The notes: generated by a model from the letters alone, not told the origin. Shown: positions 16,110 to 24,959, counted from the first letter of the stretch. The stretch is 64,000 nt of DNA from JAFGGG01 sp964634205 (GCA_964634205.1 CAZWKE010000014.1:1-64000); one strand, 5' to 3'. A program made the numbers and translations.

Positions 16110-18728
16110 TCAGGTATTTTTCTGCAGGAAACACACCGCCTCCTGGCCCACGGCATCGGCGTGCAAAAAGAGGTGTGAATCGGGCGAAGCCTCAACCACC
16201 CTGATAACCGGAGCCCAGGACGCGCCCTGGGGCAGAAGCTCCTGCAGTCTGTTGGGGGCCTGCTCCAGGAAACCTTCATTAAACACGGAACTATTGTTCT
16301 CGGGGTGGATTGCCAGGTACAAGATGTCGGTTTCAACCAGGTCATTAAAAAAGTGCGTACCCAGAGAGACGTCCGGTACAAGACCCTCGTGCATTTTTGC
16401 CACTTCACAGAGTACGGATACCGTGTTGATATCGGAAAAACTGACAGGGACACCCAAGGCGGGGGTGGTCGTACCCCATCGTCCGGGACCGATAAGGGCG
16501 ATTATTTTTTTCTCCTGTCCGTCCTGCTCTTCCAGGTGGGTAAGCCGGCCCATAATCCGGGTGAGGGCATAACATTCCTGCAGTTTCAGCTTGCTGTACT
16601 CCCCGGGGACCACATAGATGATGCGGTCTATCGTTGTGGCCAGGCTGGTACCGATCACAGGGCCGCGTGTTTTAAAAATAAGGTTCTTGGCGTCGATATT
16701 TTTGGGGGCCTCCACCACATTAGCCTCACCTTTCACCTGAAAAGGCCTGCACTGGACAAGATTAATACGATAGGTGGTGCGGTCAAGAAAATTGGCCGTA
16801 AACTCTACGTCAACCGGGTAGTTATATGCCTTTTGCAGGCAGGCCAGCATGTTTCTCATATTTTCAACAAAGTCTGTGTTCTGTAATAACTGTGCAAAAT
16901 TAAGGTAAAAAGAAAAAATATCCTTGACACCGTGCGCTTTGGCTCGGCGCAGCATTTCCCTGTCCCGGGAGGCGAAGATAGCCAGCGGAATGTGCGGGCT
17001 TTCTTTCACCACCTTTTCAAAATCCATGGTTAACTGTTTGTTTGCTTTTAAATCGAGTACATCAACCCGTTTCTGGGTATATTTTTTTATATTTTCCGGA
17101 TCGATTGCCGGGCTGCGGAAAGGGGCGTTCAGGGCGATCAGCCTGGTGTAATCATCGTCGATTTTTTCGACCGCCCTGGTTCCCAGACCGAAAACCAGGC
17201 GGATCATCCCGGCTTTGGGATCAATATCTTTACTCCATACAAACGGATTATAGGAAAATCCCACTCCCGCCAACTGGGGATAATAGAGCGACTGATACGT
17301 GGCGCCGGATACACGCATCACAAGCAGTGCCATCTGTTCATCCCGCTCCAGCAGCCCCCGATGGGCCCTGTAAGCCAGGGCTTCATAGGTAAGCGTACTG
17401 GCATACACCCGGCGGACGGCGGTTATCAGTGAATCCAGGCGTTCGCCCGGGGTTCCCTGGTTGGCGCAGAAGACACTTTCGTATTTGCCGGAGAAGGAGT
17501 TACCGTATGCGTCTTCCAGCAGGCTGCTTGAGCGAACGATCAACGGCGACTGCCCGAAATAGTCCAGCATTTCACGAAATTGGGCCGTTATCTCTTCCGG
17601 AAAACTGCCGTGGAGCAGCCGTTCCCGTACCTGTTCGGAGTGGTCTCGAAACGATTTTTCCTTTTTCAGTTTTCGCCTGAGCCACCAACAGCCGTTTTGA
17701 ATAAGGTAGGAATAAAACACATCCGATCCGATAAAAAACGAATCGTGGGGTTCAAGTAATTCCGCCCATGCGGGATTTTCTTTTTTTAATATGGCCCGCG
17801 CCAAAAGCATACCTACCGATTTTCCCCCGATCAGCCCGGTACCTACCATTCTTTTCCCGATGGTAACCAGGTCTCCCAGGTCAAGATATACTTTGGCCAG
17901 CTTTAACAGCTCCGGCTCACGGGTAATGGCCATACGCAGCAGCTGGGTACAGAGTGTGTCTTCCTGTTCGCGGCAGTCCGCGGAATTCTTGGATTTTTGA
18001 TATACCTGGGACGCCTTGGCAAAGGTGCGCGTCCAGATATCCAGCGGCTGCATTGTAAAATCCAGCCATGGTTGCGGCAAAGAGGTCATGATTTCGGCGA
18101 TCACCGCGCTGCTGGAAACCGGAAGAAAGGTGTGGTCCTTCCATTCATGCAGCATGTACATGGTGGGTGAGTAGCGTTTGTATACTTTCAATGGATGAAG
18201 ATATATTGTATTCTTTTTGTGGTAGACATCCACAATCACCTGGGCCGTATTATGGATGGCCTTGATCGCAATACTCATATGATGGTCACGGATAAGCGCA
18301 AAATAGGTGGCGGTCTCAAAATCATACAAATAAGGACAGGTAAGCATAAAGAAGTTGCCCAGCATACGATCGCTGTACCAATCCGCTACCAGGTCCGAAA
18401 GGCAGTCGAACACATAACAGGCACCCTTTCCGTATTTTTCTATAACATCAAAGATGGCTGAAATGAAATTCTCAAATCCTTCATTAGGGTTCAATTCATA
18501 GATATGGGCTTTAACGTCTTTGGGAATAAGCCAGTTGTGATCCGCGAAACGAAAGTAAATCAACTCCCGTTCTTCCCTAACGGCTTCCACACAGAACGGG
18601 TGAACGAATGGAATATAATCCGAGATGGAATCCACCTGAAATACGATGTTGTCCCCCGGATGAACTCCCTGGAACACTTCGTCCAGCTCTTTTAAGCCCG
18701 TACTCATGGAGGTAAAGACCTTTTTCAT
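16110..18728 (-). CDS. KaiC-like domain fused to PPDK/PEP-synthase ATP-grasp domain
   Basis: An 872-residue protein. Residues 1-230 resemble a RecA/KaiC-type domain (STGLKELDEVFQGVHPGDNIVF), but the Walker A GKT is absent, so ATP binding there is doubtful. Residues 290-650 form the nucleotide-binding domain of pyruvate phosphate dikinase and PEP synthase, with GGKSVGM (301-307), IVRSSSLLEDAYGNSFSGKY and INLVQCRP. The phosphohistidine domain and the PEP/pyruvate barrel of those enzymes are missing. A C-terminal region of about 200 residues contains IGPGRWGTTTPALGVPV. It therefore cannot be a complete PEP synthase. Related proteins are usually annotated as PEP/pyruvate-binding with no known role. 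GGAG lies 10-12 nt before the ATG. Confidence 0.82.
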   Translation of the reverse strand: MKKVFTSMSTGLKELDEVFQGVHPGDNIVFQVDSISDYIPFVHPFCVEAVREERELIYFRFADHNWLIPKDVKAHIYELNPNEGFENFISAIFDVIEKYGKGACYVFDCLSDLVADWYSDRMLGNFFMLTCPYLYDFETATYFALIRDHHMSIAIKAIHNTAQVIVDVYHKKNTIYLHPLKVYKRYSPTMYMLHEWKDHTFLPVSSSAVIAEIMTSLPQPWLDFTMQPLDIWTRTFAKASQVYQKSKNSADCREQEDTLCTQLLRMAITREPELLKLAKVYLDLGDLVTIGKRMVGTGLIGGKSVGMLLARAILKKENPAWAELLEPHDSFFIGSDVFYSYLIQNGCWWLRRKLKKEKSFRDHSEQVRERLLHGSFPEEITAQFREMLDYFGQSPLIVRSSSLLEDAYGNSFSGKYESVFCANQGTPGERLDSLITAVRRVYASTLTYEALAYRAHRGLLERDEQMALLVMRVSGATYQSLYYPQLAGVGFSYNPFVWSKDIDPKAGMIRLVFGLGTRAVEKIDDDYTRLIALNAPFRSPAIDPENIKKYTQKRVDVLDLKANKQLTMDFEKVVKESPHIPLAIFASRDREMLRRAKAHGVKDIFSFYLNFAQLLQNTDFVENMRNMLACLQKAYNYPVDVEFTANFLDRTTYRINLVQCRPFQVKGEANVVEAPKNIDAKNLIFKTRGPVIGTSLATTIDRIIYVVPGEYSKLKLQECYALTRIMGRLTHLEEQDGQEKKIIALIGPGRWGTTTPALGVPVSFSDINTVSVLCEVAKMHEGLVPDVSLGTHFFNDLVETDILYLAIHPENNSSVFNEGFLEQAPNRLQELLPQGASWAPVIRVVEASPDSHLFLHADAVGQEAVCFLQKNT

Positions 18729-18838
18729 GAGGACGTCTCCTGAACAAATGCTGCCGGCAGTTTTTTCGGGTTCATACTACATAAATGTAGCGTATAATAT
18801 AAAAATAGTATAGAGGACGGGGATTTAAGCTGATTTAT

Positions 18839-18868
18839 TTGAAAATCCACGTTATTTTGGTGTATAAT
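18839..18868 (+). promoter_or_regulatory. Promoter of the outer-membrane protein gene
   Basis: TTGAAA (18839-18844), an 18-nt spacer and TATAAT (18863-18868) form a strong sigma70-type promoter. A palindrome TTGTTT-TTAT-AAACAA (18868-18883) covers the predicted transcription start and is a candidate operator. Confidence 0.65.
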
Positions 18869-18906
18869 TGTTTTTATAAACAAATTTCTGGTAAGGAGGA
18901 CTGCAT

Positions 18907-19527
18907 ATGCTAAAAAAAATTAGCCTGCTTTTATGTTTGTGTTTTGTTTTTTCAGGTATGGTGTTTGCACAGGATGATGGGGGTGCATCCGATAAATTTA
19001 TGAAAATACAGGCAGATATCGGTTACGGCGGATGGCTTTTAGGTGCCATGGTCGATACCGGTGGAACAGGGATTGTTCCGGGAGGATTAACCTTTGCCGG
19101 ACAGGTGTATTTCGGAGACGTTAATGGTATTATGGGCGGTGTTGAGATAGCGTATCTTCCGTTGATTTACGGTAAATTCGATACTGGTTCAAGTACCTTT
19201 GAAACCAGTGTTGTTTTCATTGCTGCAAGTGCCAATGTCCAATTGAATTATGGTTTTGGATTTACAGAACTTGGTATTGGGTATGGTTTTTTTGTCGGGA
19301 GTATAGATTCAACAAGCGGCAGTGAATCGATGAATGCGGAGGGCCCTATATTTGTTAAGATTGGAACGGGATTTAAATTCAATGTCACTGATGCCATGGC
19401 TATCAGCATAGCCTTACATGATTATATTCCTATCACCTCACCGTTAGCCGGTTCCGCAGTCTCTGACGTTCCCGGATTATTGTTTATGATGTGGGCCGCC
19501 AGATTAGGAGTAAGCTATTCATTTTAA
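18907..19527 (+). CDS. Exported beta-barrel-like outer membrane protein
   Basis: A 206-residue protein with a signal peptide (MLKKISLLLCLCFVFSGMVFAQ, cleavage likely after FAQ; quoted by ends only as MLKK and VFAQ). The mature part alternates glycine- and aromatic-rich strands (GFGFTELGIGYGFFVG) and ends in SYSF, with the terminal aromatic residue that marks outer-membrane barrels recognised by BamA. About eight strands are plausible from its length. AAGGAGG lies 7 nt before the ATG, and a near-consensus promoter and a strong terminator bracket it, so it is monocistronic. The function is unknown. Confidence 0.75.
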   Translation: MLKKISLLLCLCFVFSGMVFAQDDGGASDKFMKIQADIGYGGWLLGAMVDTGGTGIVPGGLTFAGQVYFGDVNGIMGGVEIAYLPLIYGKFDTGSSTFETSVVFIAASANVQLNYGFGFTELGIGYGFFVGSIDSTSGSESMNAEGPIFVKIGTGFKFNVTDAMAISIALHDYIPITSPLAGSAVSDVPGLLFMMWAARLGVSYSF

Positions 19528-19554
19528 CAATAGGTAGGTATTATTAATTCCCAA

Positions 19555-19581
19555 AAGGCTGCCGGCCCCACCGGCAGCCTT
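19555..19581. terminator. Bidirectional rho-independent terminator
   Basis: AAGGCTGCCGG (19555-19565) and CCGGCAGCCTT (19571-19581) form a perfect 11-bp stem with a 5-nt loop, followed by CTTTTATATTT. It separates the convergent outer-membrane protein and HAD genes and can serve both. Confidence 0.9.
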
Positions 19582-19626
19582 CTTTTATATTTAAAAAAAG
19601 GGAATACAAACAAAAACTCCTCTGCA

Positions 19627-20331
19627 TTAAAGGAAATATTCAAGCTCTTTAAAGGTCGATATCTTCTTATGTGTCCCCGCAAACCTAGCATACCTGTCCA
19701 GCAGCAGGGTCTGCATGCCCAGTGATTGCGGTACAACGATATCATTATGAATATCGTCCCCGATAAAGAGAATCTCCTCGGCAAAGACGCGGCTTTTTTG
19801 GATGGCCTTGTTATAGATACTCAGATGCGGCTTGCGCCTGCCGAAACTGATGGAAACCAGTACAAAGCTGAAATACGCGGCAAGGCCTTGGGTTTGCAGC
19901 AGATATTCGATCCCGCCTCTTGTCTTGAAGTTGGAAACAATCCCTAACGAATATCTGGCCGCCAGCCCCGGCAGTACAGTACGTACATCATCGTGCACAA
20001 AACAGCGGCGGTAATAGTGCAATAGGAAATTCTCACACAGTCGGGAAGCCGCCATTCGCGGTCTCATTTTTCCGGTTTTTATTCTGGGATTCTGCCCGCA
20101 CATTATTGCAAAACGGTCGGAAAAACTGTCTTCACGCAGATTTCTGTGCTTACGGTTGAGCAACTCTCTGGCCCTGTTGTACTCAGCCAGAAAATCGGTG
20201 TAGTCCGGCCACAGGTGTTCCAACCCGGAGCCGCGGTATGCCCAGAGTGCGTAATCCTCAAGAGTGGGCAGCGGGTCCAGGTCGATCAGGGTTTCCATGC
20301 AGTCGAAGAAAATGTATTTGATATCGCGCAT
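19627..20331 (-). CDS. HAD-superfamily hydrolase
   Basis: A 234-residue HAD-like phosphatase. Motif I is FFDCMETLIDL with the nucleophile Asp9, motif II is the IVSNFKTR region, motif III is the Lys in GRRKPH, and motif IV is FIGDDIHND. A helical cap lies between motifs I and II, as in the haloacid dehalogenase/phosphoglycolate phosphatase type. It starts 9 nt after the stop of the DUF4143 gene and has no clear Shine-Dalgarno, so it may be translationally coupled. The substrate cannot be inferred. Confidence 0.87.
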   Translation of the reverse strand: MRDIKYIFFDCMETLIDLDPLPTLEDYALWAYRGSGLEHLWPDYTDFLAEYNRARELLNRKHRNLREDSFSDRFAIMCGQNPRIKTGKMRPRMAASRLCENFLLHYYRRCFVHDDVRTVLPGLAARYSLGIVSNFKTRGGIEYLLQTQGLAAYFSFVLVSISFGRRKPHLSIYNKAIQKSRVFAEEILFIGDDIHNDIVVPQSLGMQTLLLDRYARFAGTHKKISTFKELEYFL

Positions 20332-20340
20332 AGGTATAAG

Positions 20341-20988
20341 TTATATTAATGTATCTAAAAATTTAAGGGCGGGCTTCACATTAATACCGTCCTTGTTAAC
20401 ATAATCTTTTTTTCCTATGGCGGATAGTTGAAACGCCTCTGCATTTGGAAAACGTTGTTTTAAATAGCGTACCCCCTTGCTGACATCGGCATCGCTCCAT
20501 TTTACTTCGATTAAAAGAATCGGCTTTAGGTTTTCGGTAATTATAAAATCGACTTCACGACCGTCCACATCCCTGAAATATTTTAACTCCAAATCCCGTC
20601 CTTTGGTATCCTGTTCATAACAAACCCACTTGAGCAGGTGTATCGCCATAAGATTTTCAAAACGTAGAGACTGGTCGGCAACCAGTGTCCAATCAAGGTG
20701 ATAGTGTTTCTGCTCTTTTTTCACCGCCCGCAGTAAGGGTGAACCAAACGGTTTTATTCTTATTATGGCATACAGGCGCTCTAATATATTAAGCCAGTGA
20801 GAAACCGTCTTATGGCTGACCAGTAAATCGTTACGTAATGAATTGATCGAGAGTGGTGAACCTACCAGGTCGGGCAGCCGTAGTGAAAGCAGTTCCAGGT
20901 TACCCAGATCCATCACATGCTCCAGGGAGGTGATTTCTTCGCCTATCAGGCGGTTGCGGTATTCACGCGACCATCTCTTTGCTTCAAC
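20341..20988 (-). CDS. DUF4143-type AAA ATPase, C-terminal part (cut by gap)
   Basis: The visible 216 residues are the C-terminal half of an AAA ATPase of the DUF4143 group. They include a winged-helix-like segment (SLRNDLLVSHKTVSHWLNILERLYAI) and a nuclease-like block (FRDVDGREVDFIITENLKPILLIEVKW) typical of these proteins, which average near 400 residues. The N-terminal P-loop half is lost in the assembly gap at 20989. The sequence beyond the gap does not show a P-loop, so the gap must hide more than 100 nt or join non-contiguous pieces. The function of the family is unclear; some members are linked to toxin-like or archaeal ATPase modules. Confidence 0.8.
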   Translation of the reverse strand, partial: VEAKRWSREYRNRLIGEEITSLEHVMDLGNLELLSLRLPDLVGSPLSINSLRNDLLVSHKTVSHWLNILERLYAIIRIKPFGSPLLRAVKKEQKHYHLDWTLVADQSLRFENLMAIHLLKWVCYEQDTKGRDLELKYFRDVDGREVDFIITENLKPILLIEVKWSDADVSKGVRYLKQRFPNAEAFQLSAIGKKDYVNKDGINVKPALKFLDTLI

Positions 20989-21088
20989 NNNNNNNNNNNN
21001 NNNNNNNNNNNNNNNNNNNNNNNNNNNNNNNNNNNNNNNNNNNNNNNNNNNNNNNNNNNNNNNNNNNNNNNNNNNNNNNNNNNNNNNN
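20989..21088. other. Assembly gap (100 N)
   Basis: A run of exactly 100 N, a conventional placeholder for a scaffold join of unknown size. It removes the N-terminal half of the DUF4143 ATPase. Gene order across this point should be treated as unproven. Confidence 0.99.
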
Positions 21089-21202
21089 GTACAACGGTTG
21101 ATTCTATTCAAGCTTCCGCTTTTTGCCGGGCTGCGCAAAAGTTGAAATACCGGGCCGGGCTGAAGAAAAGGGATTGAGTACGGTACGGCGCTGGTGCCCC
21201 CG
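21089..21202. other. Unassigned stretch after the gap
   Basis: This 114-nt stretch lies between the gap and the stop codon of the aldo/keto reductase gene. Short open frames run through it on both strands, but none resembles the missing ATPase N-terminus or any family I know. It may hold the end of a gene lost in the gap. Confidence 0.5.
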
Positions 21203-22336
21203 TTACGCCTCCCCGTCTTTAAAAATCAGGGTCTCGTGTACTTGCGGCATCAGCTCGCTGATTTTGATACCCTGCGGGCATTTTTCTTCACACAAGGCGC
21301 ATTCGGTACAGGAAGAGGCGCGCTCGCTTTCTTCCGTATGCCAGTTGTAATGGGCCTTGCCCATGAACAGGTTGTTGTAGGTAATGGCCTGGTTGTACAG
21401 GTCAAAGTTGCGCGGAATGTTTACCCCGTTCGGACAGGGCATACAGTATTCGCATTTTGTGCAGGGAATGGGGCTCAGCTCGTCAAAGACCGCGAGTATA
21501 CGCTCAATTACCGCCAGCTCCTCCGCACTGACGCTGTTCGCGTTTAGCGATGAGGCGATCGCAATATTCTGCGTTACCTGGTCCATGGTACTCATACCGC
21601 TTAAGACCGTGGCCACCTCGGGTTTGTTCCACAACCAGCGCAAGGCCACGTCAACCGGGTCCAGTCCGGAGGCGTCCCAGATCTCTTTCATCCGACCCTG
21701 GGGCACGGCCAGGAGACCGCCCAGGAGCGGCTCCATAATTACCACCGCCACGCCCTTTTGGTGCGCGTATTCCATGCCTTTGGTGCCGGCCTGGAACTCC
21801 TCGTTCATATAATTATATTGGATCTGGCAGAAATCCCAGTTGTAGTGATCGATTATGTCCTTAAACACGGGGAGAGTCCCGTGGAAGGAAAACCCAATAT
21901 GACCGATGCGCCCGTCTTTCAGCGCATCCTGGGCCCAACCCAGAATGTCCGTCTTGAGTATATGTTCCCAGCGGGAGCTGAAAAGCCCGTGCAGCAGATA
22001 AAAATCAATATGATCGGTCTGCAGGCGCTGCAGCTGTTGGTTCAGATACGTATCACAGTCGCTTTTTTTCTCTATCAGCCAGCAGGGCTGCTTGGTGGCG
22101 ATCTTCACCTTTTTGCGATATCCGTTCTGTAATGCCCTGCCCACAAAGGGTTCACTCATCTCGTTGTGGTAAGGCCAGGCCGTATCGATATAATTGACCC
22201 CGTTATCGACTGCATAATGCAGCATGCGGGTTGCTTCCTGCTCATCGATTTCGCCGTTTTTCTGAGGCAGGCGCATGGCGCCGAAACCGAGGGCAGAGAC
22301 CTTGAAATCCGTTTTTCCGAACTGACGGTAATTCAT
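21203..22336 (-). CDS. Aldo/keto reductase with ferredoxin-like domain
   Basis: A 377-residue NAD(P)H-linked oxidoreductase of the aldo/keto reductase barrel type. The first 280 residues include NYRQFGKTDFKVSALGFGAMR, the catalytic Asp/Tyr pair (YIDTAWPY) and the FHG strand. A C-terminal segment has two cysteine groups, CTKCEYCMPCPNG and CTECALCEEKCPQG, which should bind 4Fe-4S clusters. This architecture is common in anaerobes and suggests electron exchange with ferredoxin or a thiol partner. AAAGGAG precedes the ATG. The physiological substrate is unknown; the neighbours favour a carbohydrate. Confidence 0.92.
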   Translation of the reverse strand: MNYRQFGKTDFKVSALGFGAMRLPQKNGEIDEQEATRMLHYAVDNGVNYIDTAWPYHNEMSEPFVGRALQNGYRKKVKIATKQPCWLIEKKSDCDTYLNQQLQRLQTDHIDFYLLHGLFSSRWEHILKTDILGWAQDALKDGRIGHIGFSFHGTLPVFKDIIDHYNWDFCQIQYNYMNEEFQAGTKGMEYAHQKGVAVVIMEPLLGGLLAVPQGRMKEIWDASGLDPVDVALRWLWNKPEVATVLSGMSTMDQVTQNIAIASSLNANSVSAEELAVIERILAVFDELSPIPCTKCEYCMPCPNGVNIPRNFDLYNQAITYNNLFMGKAHYNWHTEESERASSCTECALCEEKCPQGIKISELMPQVHETLIFKDGEA

Positions 22337-22432
22337 TCGCTTACTCCTTTGGACATGATTTTCCTTCCTCTCAATGTAAAAAAAAAATCCGCAAATGGCT
22401 ACCCGGTGTTCTATTTTCTATATAAAGCGTGG

Positions 22433-23803
22433 TTACAACCGGCGCGGTATAATCAGGGTAATAATGGCGTGAGGCGGAATTTCACTGTCGGCGGCCGTAT
22501 TACCTTCCATACTGCCGCGCAGCCGTACTTGGAAGGGTATGGGAGTATCGCCGCGGTTTAACAGAACCATGACAATGCTTCCATCCGGATTCTCGGCCGC
22601 CGTGGCCTCCAATGTGTCATGCGAAACCTCAGTGTGTATGCGCACGGCGCCGGGCCTGATATATTTGCTGAAATGCCCCATATAATAATATGAACTTTGA
22701 TAATATATTTCACCGGTGTCCTCATTTACAATGATGGGGGCGTCGCAATAATTGGCTGCGTGGTTCGGTCCTCCCTGTATATTAAGCACCATGTTCCAGT
22801 CGATCCATCCTCCCGCGCCATTGTTCAGATCATTGATAATATTATGGGCGTATATTTCCCCCCTGTCCCACAGGCCTAATTTTACCCCACCTTCAATACA
22901 GGCCTCGGTAAGCAGCAGGTGTTTATTCGGATACGCATGGTGTGTTTTGGCTACATTGGAAAACTGATCACCGGAATACCAATGGAATCCCACGCCCCAG
23001 ATATAACGAGCGGCCTGGCCGTCGGAAAGAACGGTTTTCGCGCGTTCATACAGCCGGTCGCGATTATGGTCCCAGATAATTATTTTAATTTGCTCCAGTC
23101 CTTCCCGCAGCAGGCACGGCCCCAGGTAGTCCCGTACAAAATCCCGTTCCTGTTCCGCGGAATAGATACAGGAGTCCCAAACCTGTACCGCGGCGGGTTC
23201 GTTCTGGACGGTAACTCCCCAGATTGGAACCCCCTCATCTTGGTATGCCTTAATATATTTTGCGTAAAACAAGGCCCAGCTTGTTCTATATTCGGGCCTT
23301 AATGTACCGCCGTTATTCATTTGATTATTGGTCTTCATCCAGGGCGGGGGGCTCCATGGAGAAGCAAGCAGGCGGAACAGTGCTCCCTCCGTGTTAAGGG
23401 CAGACTGAATTAGGGGAAGCAGGTATTGTCTGTCCCGGTCTATTGAAAAGTGTTCCAGTTGGGTATCTCCCGCCACGTCATCATATGAATAATTTTCCAG
23501 GGAAAAGTCACAGCTGTTAATATGAGTTCGGCAGAGGGAATAGGCAATTCCCTTTTGCGGATGAAAATAGCTTTCAATTATCCCGGCCCGCTGTTCCGGC
23601 GCCAGCTTCCCCAGCACCGTAGCCGCGGCCTCGGTAAACGCTCCCCCGAATCCGTAAATCTCCTGGTCGTGGGAAGCGGGATCACAGTCGACAATAATTG
23701 TTTTTTCGCTATTTCCGGTTTCCGCTGAAAAAATAATGTCTTTTTGCGGTGTAAGACGATCCGGTGTTGCCTGTGCGGTTTGAAAGATTCTTGCCTTTTG
23801 CAT
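22433..23803 (-). CDS. Glycoside hydrolase family 30 (glucosylceramidase-like)
   Basis: A 456-residue retaining glycosidase of family GH30. The TIM barrel carries the acid/base Glu202 (VQNEPAAVQVWDS) and the nucleophile Glu300 (LLLTEACIEGG). The start of the barrel has IYGFGGAFTEAAA, another GH30 hallmark. The C-terminal beta-sandwich ends the protein. There is no signal peptide, so it should act in the cytoplasm on imported beta-glucosides or beta-xylosides. A degraded ABC sugar-permease end lies immediately upstream and its GAGGAG forms part of the ribosome binding site, which suggests an ancestral import-and-cleave operon. Confidence 0.93.
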   Translation of the reverse strand: MQKARIFQTAQATPDRLTPQKDIIFSAETGNSEKTIIVDCDPASHDQEIYGFGGAFTEAAATVLGKLAPEQRAGIIESYFHPQKGIAYSLCRTHINSCDFSLENYSYDDVAGDTQLEHFSIDRDRQYLLPLIQSALNTEGALFRLLASPWSPPPWMKTNNQMNNGGTLRPEYRTSWALFYAKYIKAYQDEGVPIWGVTVQNEPAAVQVWDSCIYSAEQERDFVRDYLGPCLLREGLEQIKIIIWDHNRDRLYERAKTVLSDGQAARYIWGVGFHWYSGDQFSNVAKTHHAYPNKHLLLTEACIEGGVKLGLWDRGEIYAHNIINDLNNGAGGWIDWNMVLNIQGGPNHAANYCDAPIIVNEDTGEIYYQSSYYYMGHFSKYIRPGAVRIHTEVSHDTLEATAAENPDGSIVMVLLNRGDTPIPFQVRLRGSMEGNTAADSEIPPHAIITLIIPRRL

Positions 23804-23812
23804 AATTCGTTG

Positions 23813-23896
23813 TTACTCCTCTGCCAGGTTATCCTTATAGTATCCTTTTACGGCACCGGTGGTAATCCCCTTTACGATGTACCGCTGAAAAAACAT
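23813..23896 (-). pseudogene. Relic of a carbohydrate ABC-transporter permease (C-terminus)
   Basis: The 27-codon minus-strand frame reads FFQRYIVKGITTGAVKG and then ten more residues to a stop. This is the highly conserved end of MalG/UgpE-type inner-membrane permeases (FQRYFVKGxTxGAVKG). The rest of the gene, normally about 270 residues, is absent: upstream sequence loses the hydrophobic helix within about ten codons and runs into the mutarotase-like gene at 24034. The stop lies 9 nt before the GH30 start, the usual operon arrangement. It is therefore a deletion remnant, and not a small gene. Confidence 0.8.
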
Positions 23897-24033
23897 CGGA
23901 TGCTGTTGCGGCGGCAAGAAGCGGGGAGCGGTAAGGATTGCCTGTGTGGAAATCGGATGCCATAGGCTTCATGGTAGCGGAAAGCAATGCGGTTTTGTCG
24001 GTTATGCCTGAAAGACAGTTGCTTTATCTCTGT

Positions 24034-24921
24034 TTAACACTCATACACTTCATAGACACGCTGCCAGTGGGCGGTTTCTCCGGGAGCCAGGGAAAGGTTA
24101 TAGAATATCTCCGGGCTGACCACGTGCTTTTTTCCCCATAAATTAATCAGATCGACCGGGAAACTGCAGGTTTCCCTGATTCCCACCTTGTGGCGCGTGT
24201 GTTCCAGCGCCCATGATCCGCCTTGAAGGGGAGCGGGATTCACCTGCCGGATAAAGAATTCCTTTGTCGGGGTGCTTTTCCATGAAATATTGTGCCCTTG
24301 AAAGGTACATACGGCGCCGTGATTCACCAGCACGGCAAACCCGGAAGGTTGCAACGCAAAGGGAAAGTGTAATAGATAATCCGGGCCGATATTTTCATTA
24401 TTAATAGCCACGAAATTATGACAGTATTCAGTGGTGATAACCGGCTTGATACCGGTGTTTTTCATTTCATAATCTATGGTGAACTTATTGTGATCGAGTA
24501 CGATATTTTTTGTATAAAAAGCCGCATATCCCCTTATTTCTTCGTCACGGCAGACAAAGGTGGCCGTCTGCTCACTTTGGGAGACGGAGATATGAAAGGG
24601 TTTATTATCGTAATTCTTAAAAAACCGGTAGTGTTTTTCGGCCCTTTTTAACAGCAGCCCCACACCGATTTTGGGAAACCGGTCCCCGGGTTGAGCATCG
24701 TCATACCCGATCGGCTGCTCGATCCCGAACTCATTACTTAAGCCGGTCCCGCGTTTTTTTTGCCGCCAGGGATTATGTGTTTCTCTTGAACAAAAGGTGT
24801 GCGTATCCTTGTAGGTAACCTGCCTGATCTGGCCCGTCCAGTCGAATCGGGGCCACACATATTGTGTCCCCGGTTCCTGAATATCCAACTGCAACTGTTG
24901 GTTTTTTAAAATAATTGCCAT
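24034..24921 (-). CDS. Galactose-mutarotase-like fold protein
   Basis: A 295-residue protein that looks like a member of the aldose 1-epimerase/mutarotase beta-sandwich superfamily. Features are GNEFGIEQP-like and GVGLLLKR strands, ITTEYCHNF (a position where mutarotases carry catalytic His) and a late WGKKHVVSPEIFYNL segment. It may interconvert sugar anomers or only bind a sugar. There is no signal peptide. No Shine-Dalgarno precedes the ATG, and a promoter -10 ends 8 nt upstream, so translation may be leaderless. It heads the minus-strand carbohydrate group with GH30. The exact family was not verified. Confidence 0.7.
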   Translation of the reverse strand: MAIILKNQQLQLDIQEPGTQYVWPRFDWTGQIRQVTYKDTHTFCSRETHNPWRQKKRGTGLSNEFGIEQPIGYDDAQPGDRFPKIGVGLLLKRAEKHYRFFKNYDNKPFHISVSQSEQTATFVCRDEEIRGYAAFYTKNIVLDHNKFTIDYEMKNTGIKPVITTEYCHNFVAINNENIGPDYLLHFPFALQPSGFAVLVNHGAVCTFQGHNISWKSTPTKEFFIRQVNPAPLQGGSWALEHTRHKVGIRETCSFPVDLINLWGKKHVVSPEIFYNLSLAPGETAHWQRVYEVYEC

Positions 24922-24929
24922 GTATACTT

Positions 24930-24959
24930 TTTATAGCTCATATTCTGATATTAAGTCAA
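24930..24959 (-). promoter_or_regulatory. Promoter abutting the mutarotase-like gene (leaderless candidate)
   Basis: On the minus strand TTGACT (24959-24954), an 18-nt spacer and TATAAA (24935-24930) end 8 nt before the ATG at 24921. No ribosome binding site fits between them. Confidence 0.6.

Noticed and set aside
16110..18728. Complete phosphoenolpyruvate synthase
   Set aside because: Only the nucleotide-binding domain is present; the phosphohistidine and PEP-binding domains are missing.
20341..21138. Continuous reading frame of the DUF4143 ATPase across the N gap to an N-terminus at 21138
   Set aside because: The frame across 100 placeholder N is arbitrary, and the residues beyond the gap (MRSPAKSGSLNRINRC) show no P-loop or family similarity.
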